Below are positions 1 to 6,557 of a DNA stretch of 11,602 bases, piece by piece. The stretch is from contig CAJFNB010000048.1 of assembly GCA_904393845.1 (NCBI GenBank), positions 1-11,602 of the forward strand, given 5' to 3'. This stretch comes from Alloclostridium intestinigallinarum. GTDB lineage: Bacteria; Bacillota; Clostridia; Christensenellales; UBA3700. The position numbers and the translations under genes are program-made. How positions within the stretch are numbered: the stretch's first letter is position 1; each line of letters starts with the position of its first letter. The notes under the pieces were generated by a model. It made no database searches and was not told where the DNA came from. It saw nothing but the letters and a program-made list of their open reading frames with translations.

Positions 1-1223
1 TCGATGATTTTTACGGGCAGGAGCATATCGTCGGCGAGGGTACGCTTTTGCGCAGAGCCATACAGACGGACACGCTGGGCAGCTGTATTTTTTACGGTCC
101 TCCCGGCTGCGGCAAGACCACGCTTGCGAATATCATTGCCAACACTACGGGCGGAGCGTTTGTAAAACTGAACGCAGTATCAAGCGGCGTGGCGGACGCG
201 AAAAAAGTTATCGACGACGCAAAGCGCCGCCGTATGGTGGACGGGGTAAAGACATATCTGCTTCTGGACGAATGCCACCGCTGGAACAAGGCGCAGAGCG
301 ACTGCGTGCTTTCGGCGATAGAGGAAGGGTATATTATCTTTATCGGCTCGACTACGGAAAATCCGTATATCGCCATGACGAAGGCAATCGTTTCCAGATG
401 TAGGATATTCGAATTCCGCAAGCTGGAAAAAAGGGATATGCAGGACGCCCTGTCGCACGCGCTTACGGATAAAAAGAACGGACTCGGCAACAGCAAAATA
501 AAGCTGGACAGGGATGCCATGGATCATCTGATATGGGCAAGCGACGGAGACGTGCGCACGGCGCTGAACGCCCTTGAACTGGCTTTTCTCACAACGCCGG
601 CGGGTGCGGACGGAGTCGTGCATATCGACCTGAAGACGGCGGAACAGTCCATTCAGAAAAAATCGCTCAGTGTGGACGAGAATATGTATTACGATATGCT
701 GAGCGCGTTTTGTAAATCGTTGCGCGGAAGCGACAGCGACGCGGCGTTATATTGGGCGGAAAGACTGATTCAGGCGGGGTGCGATCCCATGCTTATCGCA
801 AGACGGCTTGTCGTGCACTCTTCCGAGGACGTGGGAATGGCGGATCCGCAGGCTCTTACGATAGCCGTATCCGCAATGTACGCATACGAACATATCGGAC
901 TTCCGGAGGGGAAAATTCCGCTGTACAACGCTATAATATATGTATGCGAAGCCTCCAAATCCAATTCCGTTGTCAGGGCGATGGAAAAGGTGGCGCGCGC
1001 CGTGGAGCGGGTAAAGGACGACAACGTACCGCCGCCGCTCCGCGACAACCACTATTCGGGAGAACATGCGGGAGGCTACAAGTATCCCCACGACTACGGC
1101 GGATGGGTGGAACAGCAATATCTGCCCGACAAACTGAAAGACGAAAAATTTTATACGCCGTCTGATAACGGTTACGAAAAACTGCTTATCAGGGCGAAAG
1201 ACATAAAGAAAAACAAGGGGTAA
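1..1223 (+). CDS. rarA: Replication-associated recombination protein A (RarA/MgsA), AAA+ ATPase, 5' end cut by window
   Basis: RarA proteins are AAA+ ATPases of the clamp-loader/RuvB clade that act at stalled replication forks. The reading frame is open from base 3, and the first visible residues (DDFYGQEHIVGEGTLLRRAI) match the family N-terminus, so the true start lies upstream; the TTG at 48 is not the start. Counting visible residues, I see Walker A GPPGCGKTT at about 32-40, Walker B LLLDECH at 86-92, sensor 1 GSTTEN at 115-120, an arginine-finger SRCR at 131-134 and sensor 2 GDVRTALNALE at 182-192. The MgsA C-terminal half follows with SSEDVGMADPQ, PLYNAIIYVCEASKSNS and YKYPHDYGGWVEQQYLP. 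About 406 residues are visible, close to full length. The Walker B Asp-Glu is followed by Cys-His rather than the more usual Ile-His. The gene ends 3 nt before an ABC ATPase and is probably cotranscribed with it. Confidence 0.95.
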   Translation, partial: DDFYGQEHIVGEGTLLRRAIQTDTLGSCIFYGPPGCGKTTLANIIANTTGGAFVKLNAVSSGVADAKKVIDDAKRRRMVDGVKTYLLLDECHRWNKAQSDCVLSAIEEGYIIFIGSTTENPYIAMTKAIVSRCRIFEFRKLEKRDMQDALSHALTDKKNGLGNSKIKLDRDAMDHLIWASDGDVRTALNALELAFLTTPAGADGVVHIDLKTAEQSIQKKSLSVDENMYYDMLSAFCKSLRGSDSDAALYWAERLIQAGCDPMLIARRLVVHSSEDVGMADPQALTIAVSAMYAYEHIGLPEGKIPLYNAIIYVCEASKSNSVVRAMEKVARAVERVKDDNVPPPLRDNHYSGEHAGGYKYPHDYGGWVEQQYLPDKLKDEKFYTPSDNGYEKLLIRAKDIKKNKG

Positions 1224-1226
1224 TAT

Positions 1227-1982
1227 ATGGCACTTCTGAGCGTTGACAATCTGACCAAAATATATAAAGGTCAGCTCACCACCGCAGTCTCGGACGTTTC
1301 GTTCGAGGTAAACGAAGGCGAGATAGTCGCCTTTGTGGGACCTAACGGCGCGGGCAAATCCACGACAATCAAATGTATAACGGGTATACATCCTTTCGAC
1401 GGCGGCAGCGTGGTCGTGTGCGGACACGATATCAAAACCGACCCGATAGGCGCTAAGATGAATATAGGATACGTTTCCGACGACCACGCGACCTATGAAA
1501 ATCTGACCGGCTACGACTATCTTAATTTCGTTTGCAACGTATACCGCGTTCCCGCGGGCGAGCGCAAACAGAAAATACAGAATCTTGCCGATATGCTGGA
1601 AATTTCTTCCGCGCTGTCCAAGCAGATAAATACCTACTCGCACGGCATGAAGCAGAAGATATGCATAATCGCCGCCCTGGTACATTCGCCCAAACTGTGG
1701 ATATTGGACGAACCCATGACGGGACTGGATCCCCGTTCGGCGCATATCCTCAAAGAACTTATGCGCAGCCACTGCGCGGAAGGCAACAGCGTTTTCTTCT
1801 CCTCGCACGTGCTCGAAGTTGTGGAAAAACTTTGCGACAGGGTGGTTATCATCAACCGCGGAAGTATAATCAAAACGCTTTCGGAAGACGATCTGAAAGA
1901 GATTACGCAGTCAAGTTCGCTGGAAGAATACTTCCTGACGCTGACGGGCGGCGCGGTTTCGGAAACCAAGGACGGGGAGTGA
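1227..1982 (+). CDS. ABC transporter ATP-binding protein (ABC-2 exporter type)
   Basis: This 251-residue protein is the cytoplasmic ATPase that should power the permease encoded directly downstream. Walker A GPNGAGKST is at 38-46, the signature is YSHGMKQK (137-144), Walker B LWILDEP spans 157-163 with D161 and the catalytic E162, the D-loop is TGLD (165-168) and the switch histidine is H194 in SSH. The Q-loop region reads GYVSDDHATYENLTG, with Asp where Gln is typical. Acidic replacements there are common in BcrA/YtrB-like exporter ATPases (family knowledge). The signature's second and third residues are Ser-His rather than Ser-Gly. The ATG lies 6 nt after an AAGGGG ribosome binding site inside the end of rarA. 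The substrate cannot be read from the sequence; peptide, lipid or antibiotic export are all possible. Confidence 0.93.
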   Translation: MALLSVDNLTKIYKGQLTTAVSDVSFEVNEGEIVAFVGPNGAGKSTTIKCITGIHPFDGGSVVVCGHDIKTDPIGAKMNIGYVSDDHATYENLTGYDYLNFVCNVYRVPAGERKQKIQNLADMLEISSALSKQINTYSHGMKQKICIIAALVHSPKLWILDEPMTGLDPRSAHILKELMRSHCAEGNSVFFSSHVLEVVEKLCDRVVIINRGSIIKTLSEDDLKEITQSSSLEEYFLTLTGGAVSETKDGE

Positions 1983-1984
1983 CG

Positions 1985-3712
1985 ATGACAAACTTTCTTT
2001 CGGTTTTCAGGCTGGATCTTCTGATGAATTTCAGGCTCAGCTACGGCGACAAGCGCAAACTTGCCAAAAAAATAGGTCTTTTCGTCCTTCTTCTCGTGGC
2101 ATTCGCGCTCCCGCTCGCTTTCGTGCTGATAATGCTTTACTTTCTTTCGCAGACGGCGGTATTCGGCGGATACCTGGACGAATTGCTCAATCTCGTATTT
2201 TTTTCCGTACAGCTTATCATCCTGGTATTTTTCCTGCCGTCATATATCAACAGCGTCTGGTTTTCCAAAGACAGACAGCTTTTGGCGTCCATGCCGATAG
2301 GAGGAAGCGCGGTTTTCGTATCGCGCATGCTGGTAATATATATTTCCACTTTGATAATAAGCGTGATCATCACTCTCATAGGCGGAGCGGTGATTGCGGC
2401 GGGAAGCGCTTCCGCACTCGATACCTATGCAGACCTTATCGCGCAGGGAGTATTGACGCCCACCCCGCAGGCGGAAGTTTACGGCAGCGCGGGATATTAC
2501 TTTATGCTTTTATTCACGAGCCTTACGCTCCCGGTAATTCCGCTTTTCATCATGGCGCTGGTTTCGTTCCCGCTCATGAAGATAATTTCCTACTTCAAGC
2601 GCAACTCCGTCGTAAAAACGGTGGTAATGCTCATAGCGTACGGGGCGTTTTTCGCGGTCATCTACGTCGGTTCGTTTTATCTTCAAAACAGTATGCAGGA
2701 TATAGTGCCGGACGGCAGCGAGGACAGTTTCGAATTGCTCAACGCGCTTATTGAAAGAACGTGCGGATTTACGCGTTATATTTATCCGTCTTATTTTGCC
2801 GCGTCGGGAATGTGCGGTTCGTGGCAGGACGGCTTGTGCTATGCCGCGGTGATAACGGCCTGCGCTGCGCTTACGGTAGCTGGAAGCAAATTCTTCTTCT
2901 CGCTTTCCGATACGCGCGCCGTGATGAACTCCGGCGGCAGGAGCGGGGAAGAAGAGGCGGTTAAAATAAAGAGTATGGGCGTAAGACTTGCGCTTATCAA
3001 AAAAGATATAGCCTGCATTATGCGCGAACCGCAGCTTGCCTTTCAGTCGCTTGCAGGCATAGTGCTGTGTCCCATAATTCTGGTAATTATAAACGTAATG
3101 CTCCCTATGGGCGCGGCGGAGGGTACCGAAGATATGTATCCGACAATGAACGCCGCCATGTCCGTTCTTCTGCTGATAACTTTGACCTGCGGATCCAATC
3201 TGCTCGCGTCCATCGCGGTATCGAGAGAGGGGCAGAATTTCAAAATTGTCCGCTTTATGCCCATATCAGGCAAAGACATAGTGATTGCGAAACTTGCGCT
3301 TGCGGATATATTTTCGTTTATCTGTATATTGATAGACGATATAATCCTGGTGTCGCTTTCCGTTTTCAACGTGGTGGACTTTTTCGGCGCGCTCGTGTGC
3401 ACCAATCTGATAAGTATGGGCATAAACGCATATGCGCTGGGCAGGGACATCAAAAATCCCAGATTTTCATACAACAGTATCCGCGAGCTTGTCAAATCCT
3501 CGTCAAAGACGCTTACTTCCATGCTGGTAACGCTCGTGGTGTCCATCGCCTGCATGGCGGTGTTCATCGGAGTAACGGTTGGTATGGGACAAGGTTACGC
3601 CGCTTCCGGCGCTATCTGGGGAGCAATACTCGCAATAAGTCTGATTGTATTCGGAATTTTCAGGTATAAGTGTATAACACGCATGAGCAAGGGCATAGAC
3701 ACAATCGAATAA
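1985..3712 (+). CDS. Large ABC-2-type exporter permease with two homologous-looking halves
   Basis: This 575-residue integral membrane protein is the likely membrane partner of the preceding ATPase. The open frame extends far upstream over the ATPase gene, but the start is set at ATG 1985, with GGGGAG 5 nt before it and a 2-nt gap after the ATPase stop. Hydrophobic segments lie near residues 31-54, 68-90, 115-138, 172-195, 212-233, 284-304, 354-373, 390-412, 436-460, 463-482, 511-533 and 544-560, giving about 12 membrane passes. A charged cytoplasmic-looking linker (about 305-350) divides two halves. Each half carries a similar motif, LLASMPIGG at 99-107 and IVRFMPISG at 421-429, followed by a short stretch to a basic residue and Leu/Met. 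This suggests an internally duplicated permease that acts as a fused dimer (inference). I cannot name a substrate or a specific subfamily. Confidence 0.85.
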   Translation: MTNFLSVFRLDLLMNFRLSYGDKRKLAKKIGLFVLLLVAFALPLAFVLIMLYFLSQTAVFGGYLDELLNLVFFSVQLIILVFFLPSYINSVWFSKDRQLLASMPIGGSAVFVSRMLVIYISTLIISVIITLIGGAVIAAGSASALDTYADLIAQGVLTPTPQAEVYGSAGYYFMLLFTSLTLPVIPLFIMALVSFPLMKIISYFKRNSVVKTVVMLIAYGAFFAVIYVGSFYLQNSMQDIVPDGSEDSFELLNALIERTCGFTRYIYPSYFAASGMCGSWQDGLCYAAVITACAALTVAGSKFFFSLSDTRAVMNSGGRSGEEEAVKIKSMGVRLALIKKDIACIMREPQLAFQSLAGIVLCPIILVIINVMLPMGAAEGTEDMYPTMNAAMSVLLLITLTCGSNLLASIAVSREGQNFKIVRFMPISGKDIVIAKLALADIFSFICILIDDIILVSLSVFNVVDFFGALVCTNLISMGINAYALGRDIKNPRFSYNSIRELVKSSSKTLTSMLVTLVVSIACMAVFIGVTVGMGQGYAASGAIWGAILAISLIVFGIFRYKCITRMSKGIDTIE

Positions 3713-3722
3713 AGGAGAAGAT

Positions 3723-4154
3723 ATGACGGGCAAAAGATATATGTCGCTGGATCTGGGCGACGTGAGGATAGGCGTTGCCGTAAGCGATACCATGGGTATA
3801 GTCGCCGGCGCGCTGGAAACGTACCGCCGCCGCGGCGACGACAGCGATTTCAAGCATATAGCCGACCTTATACAGGCACAGAACGCCGGCGTGGTGGTCA
3901 TAGGACTGCCGCTCAATATGGACGGGACGAAAGGTCCGCGCGCGCTTATGGCGGAAGAGTGGGGCGCAAAGCTCGCCGCGCTTACCGACGCGAAGGTGGT
4001 GTATCAGGACGAACGTCTGACCACGGTCACGTCCGAAAGGGTGCTGATAGAGTCGGGAATGAGGCGCGAGAAAAGAAAAAACGTGATAGACCGCGTGGCG
4101 GCAGCCGTTATTTTGCAGACCTATCTCGACAATCCTCTCAAATTGCCGCTATAA
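3723..4154 (+). CDS. ruvX: RuvX/YqgF-family putative Holliday junction resolvase / pre-16S rRNA nuclease
   Basis: This 143-residue RNase H-fold protein has the usual family length. The first catalytic Asp is D10 in SLDLGDVRIGVAVSD. VVIGLPLNMDG (58-68) forms the second conserved strand. DERLTT (96-101) and the C-terminal KRKNVIDRVAAAVILQTYLD (117-136, third acidic residue D123) complete the site. Bacterial members have been linked to 5'-end maturation of 16S rRNA (E. coli YqgF) and to Holliday junction cleavage (established for some homologues); which one applies here is not visible. AAAGGAG at 3711-3717, 5 nt before the ATG and overlapping the end of the permease stop codon, supports the start. 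In many Bacillota the small kinase-target gene ireB precedes ruvX; here an ABC permease does. The DUF1292 partner gene still follows. Confidence 0.94.
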   Translation: MTGKRYMSLDLGDVRIGVAVSDTMGIVAGALETYRRRGDDSDFKHIADLIQAQNAGVVVIGLPLNMDGTKGPRALMAEEWGAKLAALTDAKVVYQDERLTTVTSERVLIESGMRREKRKNVIDRVAAAVILQTYLDNPLKLPL

Positions 4155-4170
4155 TCGGCGGAAAAACCGC

Positions 4171-4200
4171 TTGACGGAGCGTGCCTGTTTATAATATGAT
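4171..4200 (+). promoter_or_regulatory. Predicted sigma-A-type promoter for the DUF1292 gene
   Basis: TTGACG (4171-4176) and TATGAT (4195-4200) are separated by 18 nt. Transcription would start near 4207, leaving a very short leader before the GGAGG at 4217. An overlapping TATAAT at 4190-4195 has only a 13-nt spacer to the same -35 box, so it is a less likely -10. Confidence 0.5.
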
Positions 4201-4216
4201 ATATATACCCAAATAC

Positions 4217-4221
4217 GGAGG
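4217..4221 (+). promoter_or_regulatory. Ribosome binding site that decides the DUF1292 start
   Basis: GGAGG sits 7 nt before the ATG at 4229 but only 1 nt before the ATG at 4223, and downstream of the in-frame GTG at 4181. Spacing therefore selects 4229, giving a protein that begins MADEKMDEEF. The GTG would also lie upstream of the predicted transcription start. Confidence 0.75.
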
Positions 4222-4228
4222 TATGAAA

Positions 4229-4588
4229 ATGGCAGACGAAAAAATGGACGAAGAGTTCGACGGAGAGGAAGACGACATCATAGTGCTCGTGGACGAAGAG
4301 GGAAAGGAAACCCAATTCGAACATATCGCGACTCTCGATTACGATAACGAATGGTATATTCTCCTTCAGCCGGTTGTGCTGGATGAAGATATGGACGAAG
4401 ACGAGGTTATAGTTTTCAAAATAGGTACGGACAGCGAAGGCAACGACCTGTTCGTTCCCGTTGACGACGAGAAGGTTCTCGACGGCGTCTATCAGGTGTA
4501 TATGGAAGAGATGGAGGGCTGCGGCGACGATTGCGACTGCTGCGACCACGACTGCGACCATCATCATAAGGACGACAAAAAGGACTGA
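4229..4588 (+). CDS. DUF1292 (YrzB-like) small acidic protein with a Cys/His-rich C-terminal tail
   Basis: This 119-residue protein is very acidic and has the DUF1292 layout: an acidic N-terminus, DDIIVLVDEEGKETQFEHIA, then YDNEWYILLQPV, an acidic loop, EVIVFKIG and finally a VYQVYMEEME helix. DUF1292 genes commonly follow ruvX in Bacillota and have no settled function (family knowledge). The unusual part is residues 98-113, which hold five Cys (98, 102, 104, 105, 109) and four His (107, 111-113) among Asp residues, followed by a Lys/Asp end. A tail this rich in Cys, His and Asp could bind metal (inference); ordinary members end in plain acidic residues. The start is chosen by ribosome-binding-site spacing, and alternatives at 4223 or 4181 would add 2 or 16 residues. 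A private promoter is predicted just upstream. Confidence 0.85.
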   Translation: MADEKMDEEFDGEEDDIIVLVDEEGKETQFEHIATLDYDNEWYILLQPVVLDEDMDEDEVIVFKIGTDSEGNDLFVPVDDEKVLDGVYQVYMEEMEGCGDDCDCCDHDCDHHHKDDKKD

Positions 4589-4597
4589 CACTTGCCT

Positions 4598-4633
4598 TTT
4601 TCCGCGCGGGACGAGTAGTTTTGTCGCGGAAAA
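4598..4633. repeat. Perfect 9-bp inverted repeat, 18-nt loop, after the DUF1292 gene
   Basis: TTTTCCGCG (4598-4606) is matched by CGCGGAAAA (4625-4633). It begins 9 nt after the DUF1292 stop codon. On the plus strand no T-run follows, so it is not a standard intrinsic terminator. It might be a 3'-end stabilising hairpin or a weak terminator; the function is unknown. Confidence 0.5.
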
Positions 4634-4655
4634 CGGTGATGATCGGCAATAATCC

Positions 4656-4677
4656 TATATAATATCGTTATTATATA
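4656..4677. repeat. AT-only 9-bp inverted repeat with 4-nt loop
   Basis: TATATAATA (4656-4664) and TATTATATA (4669-4677) flank TCGT. Each arm contains TATAAT on one strand, but neither strand shows a -35 box at 16-18 nt. It is either a chance AT palindrome in promoter-rich sequence or an operator-like site; I cannot choose between these. Confidence 0.35.
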
Positions 4678-4684
4678 ACAAAAT

Positions 4685-4708
4685 GCGTAAAAACGTTTGC
4701 TTTTACGC
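4685..4708. repeat. Perfect 8-bp inverted repeat overlapping the rpsB -35 box
   Basis: GCGTAAAA (4685-4692) and TTTTACGC (4701-4708) flank an 8-nt loop, and TTTT follows at 4709-4712. It could act as a weak terminator for the DUF1292 transcript. The predicted rpsB -35 box (4697-4702) lies across its loop and right arm, so it could equally be an operator for a dimeric regulator. Confidence 0.5.
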
Positions 4709-4725
4709 TTTTGCTATGTTATAAT
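4697..4725 (+). promoter_or_regulatory. Predicted extended -10 promoter of rpsB-tsf
   Basis: TTGCTT (4697-4702) is followed after a 17-nt spacer by TATAAT (4720-4725), with TG one base upstream of the -10 (TGTTATAAT). Transcription is expected to start near 4732, about 98 nt before the rpsB ATG. The same TGTTATAAT arrangement with a 17-nt spacer precedes frr. Confidence 0.75.
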
Positions 4726-4741
4726 CACACAAGAAAATAAA

Positions 4742-4806
4742 CACCCGGTGCCAGCCGAGCGGCCGTTGCCGCATTTGCGGTAGCCGACGGCGTAACATCG
4801 GGGGTG
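4742..4806 (+). promoter_or_regulatory. Structured 5' leader of rpsB (long interrupted hairpin)
   Basis: The leader RNA can fold into one long hairpin. CACCC (4742-4746) pairs with GGGTG (4802-4806). GGTG (4747-4750) pairs with CATC (4796-4799) with one G-U pair, leaving a GG bulge. GCCG (4754-4757) pairs with CGGC (4788-4791). CGGC (4760-4763) pairs with GCCG (4783-4786). TGCCGC (4767-4772) pairs with GCGGTA (4777-4782) around the loop ATTT. The ribosome binding site AAAAGGAG (4814-4821) lies just outside and stays unpaired. Autoregulation of rpsB by S2 through its leader is established in E. coli. Whether this leader does the same is inference, and I do not recognise it as a named motif. 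Confidence 0.6.
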
Positions 4807-4829
4807 AAAAAACAAAAGGAGTTATATTT

Positions 4830-5600
4830 ATGGCAGTTGTAACAATGAAAAACCTGCTCGAAGCAGGCGTTCACTTCGGTCATCAGACCAAAAAGTGGAA
4901 TCCCAAGATGAAGCCTTATATCTATCAGGCACGCAACGATATCCACATCATCAACCTGGAAGTTTCCGTTCAGGAAGTCGAAAAGGCGTACGCGTTCGTC
5001 CGCGATTCCGTCAAAGCCGGCAAAACCGTTTTGTTCGTGGGCACGAAGAAGCAGGCTCAGGACGCTATCAGGGAAGAAGCGCAGAGGTGCGGCATGTACT
5101 ACATCAACCAGCGCTGGCTGGGCGGCACTCTGACCAACTTCAAGACTATCCGCAGCCGTATCGACCGCCTCAACAAGATCAACCAGATGGAAATCATCGG
5201 AGAGTTCGAACTGCTCCCCAAAAAGGAAGTCGCTTCCCTCAAAGCCGAAAGAGCTAAGCTGGACGCCAACCTGGGCGGTATCAAGAATATGAATTCGCTC
5301 CCCGGCGTGATGTTCGTTGTAGACATCAAGAACGAGGAAATCGCCGTTAAGGAAGCGCGCAAGCTGGGCATTCCCGTAGTCGGTCTTGTGGACACCAACT
5401 GCGATCCCGATATGGTCGATTACGTCATTCCCGGCAACGACGACGCTATCAGAGCCATCAAACTTATCGCAAGCATTATGGCGAACGCGGTTATCGAAGC
5501 CAAGGAAGGCGTAGCCTATTCCGTAGACGAGGACGACGATAAAGCCGGCGAAGAAGCAATCGAAGAGGTTGTTCCCGCCGAAGAGGATAAAAAGGATTAA
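4830..5600 (+). CDS. rpsB: 30S ribosomal protein S2
   Basis: S2 binds the 30S subunit near the head-body junction and is required, together with bS1 where present, for translation initiation. The 256-residue length is normal. Family hallmarks are LLEAGVHFGHQTKKWNPKM (9-27), ARNDIHIINL (34-43), the coiled-coil region containing RWLGGTLTNFKTIRSR (95-110), LPGVMFVVDI (157-166) and PGNDDAIRAIKL (201-212). The last 25 or so residues form an acidic tail ending in Lys/Asp. The ATG lies 8 nt after AAAAGGAG. All isoleucines use ATC or ATT and none ATA, unlike the flanking genes, as expected for high expression. It forms the head of a unit with tsf, 11 nt downstream, and has its own promoter and leader. 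Confidence 0.98.
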   Translation: MAVVTMKNLLEAGVHFGHQTKKWNPKMKPYIYQARNDIHIINLEVSVQEVEKAYAFVRDSVKAGKTVLFVGTKKQAQDAIREEAQRCGMYYINQRWLGGTLTNFKTIRSRIDRLNKINQMEIIGEFELLPKKEVASLKAERAKLDANLGGIKNMNSLPGVMFVVDIKNEEIAVKEARKLGIPVVGLVDTNCDPDMVDYVIPGNDDAIRAIKLIASIMANAVIEAKEGVAYSVDEDDDKAGEEAIEEVVPAEEDKKD

Positions 5601-5611
5601 GGAGAAGGAAA

Positions 5612-6496
5612 ATGAGTTTTACCGCTAAAGACGTTATGAAACTGCGCGAGCAGACCGGCGTGGGTATGATGGACTGCAAGAAGGCGCTTACCGAAGCCGA
5701 CGGCGATATGGAACAGGCTGTGGAAATTCTCCGCAAGAAGGGTATGGCTACCAGCGCGAAGAGAGCGGACAAGATAGCTTCCCAAGGCGTTGTCAGCGCC
5801 TTTATCAAAGGCAGCACCGGCGTGCTTGTGGAAGTCAACTGCGAATCCGACTTTGTGGCAAGGGGCGACCAGTTCAAGTCCTTCGTAGCTAAAATCGCCG
5901 AATATATTGCCGATAACGACGTGGCTGACGCCGCCGCCGTTACGGCAGCAAATCAGGATCTTTTGCATGAAACCATTGCAAAAATCGGCGAAAAAATAGA
6001 AATCAGACGTTTTGCCAAGTATGTGACCGACGGCGCGCATAAGGTGGATTCCTATATCCATATGGGCGGCAAAATCGGCGTGCTCGTAGAAATGGACGCC
6101 GGCGCAAGCGACGAAATTATTCACGACGTGGCGTTACAGATCGCCGCGGCGAATCCCAAGTACGTCGCTCCCGCGGAAGTTCCCGCCGAAGAAGTGGAAC
6201 ACGAGAAGGAAATTCTCAAGGCGCAGGCTCTCAACGAACCCAAGCCCAAGCCCATCAACATCATCGAAAAGATGATAGAGGGCAGAATTCATAAGTTCTA
6301 TAAGGAAATCTGCCTTGTGGAACAGCCTTTCGTTAAAGACGCCGACAAAACGGTTGCGCAGCTGCTTAAAGAAAACGGCAACGTGTCCGTAGTCAGATTT
6401 ACCCGTTACGCAATGGGTGAAGGTCTTGAAAAGAAACAGGAAGACCTGGCGGCGGAAGTCGAGGCTCAGATCAATAAGGCAAAGTCCGGTAACTGA
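5612..6496 (+). CDS. tsf: Elongation factor Ts
   Basis: EF-Ts is the cytoplasmic guanine-nucleotide exchange factor that recycles EF-Tu. The 294-residue protein has the N-terminal UBA-like domain with signature LREQTGVGMMDCKKAL (11-26), the core motif NCESDFVARGDQF (76-88, with Ser where Thr is commoner in the TDF motif), IGEKIEIRR (125-133) and the second core repeat with IHMGGKIGVLVEM (149-161). A C-terminal module near 210-270 contains EKMIEGRIHKFYKE and VVRFTRYAMGEG. AAGGAG overlaps the rpsB stop codon and lies 7 nt before the ATG. An intrinsic terminator follows the gene 11 nt after the stop, so rpsB-tsf is largely a self-contained unit. Confidence 0.98.
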   Translation: MSFTAKDVMKLREQTGVGMMDCKKALTEADGDMEQAVEILRKKGMATSAKRADKIASQGVVSAFIKGSTGVLVEVNCESDFVARGDQFKSFVAKIAEYIADNDVADAAAVTAANQDLLHETIAKIGEKIEIRRFAKYVTDGAHKVDSYIHMGGKIGVLVEMDAGASDEIIHDVALQIAAANPKYVAPAEVPAEEVEHEKEILKAQALNEPKPKPINIIEKMIEGRIHKFYKEICLVEQPFVKDADKTVAQLLKENGNVSVVRFTRYAMGEGLEKKQEDLAAEVEAQINKAKSGN

Positions 6497-6507
6497 TTCT
6501 TACAAAC

Positions 6508-6537
6508 GGGGAAACGCGGTTGCGTTTCCCTTTTTTT
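6508..6537 (+). terminator. Rho-independent terminator between tsf and pyrH
   Basis: GGGAAACGC (6509-6517) pairs perfectly with GCGTTTCCC (6522-6530) around GGTT, and seven T residues follow (6531-6537). The G at 6508 can add a G-U pair. It starts 11 nt after the tsf stop and ends 20 nt before the pyrH start, so pyrH depends on read-through or on a promoter inside tsf. Confidence 0.93.
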
Positions 6538-6557
6538 AATATTTACGGGAGGAAAGT

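Noticed and set aside
747..1808. Long minus-strand open frame (353 codons) across the rarA/ABC junction
   Set aside because: It lies opposite two clear genes, has a low-complexity composition rich in Val, Arg, Tyr and Phe typical of antisense shadows, and shows no recognisable domain.
4155..4175. Possible terminator hairpin (GCGG, A5, CCGC) after ruvX
   Set aside because: The stem is only 4-5 bp and is followed by TT and then the TTGACG of a promoter, which is too weak to call.
4658..4675. TATAAT on both strands as divergent promoters
   Set aside because: Neither strand has a -35-like hexamer at suitable spacing, and no minus-strand gene lies upstream.
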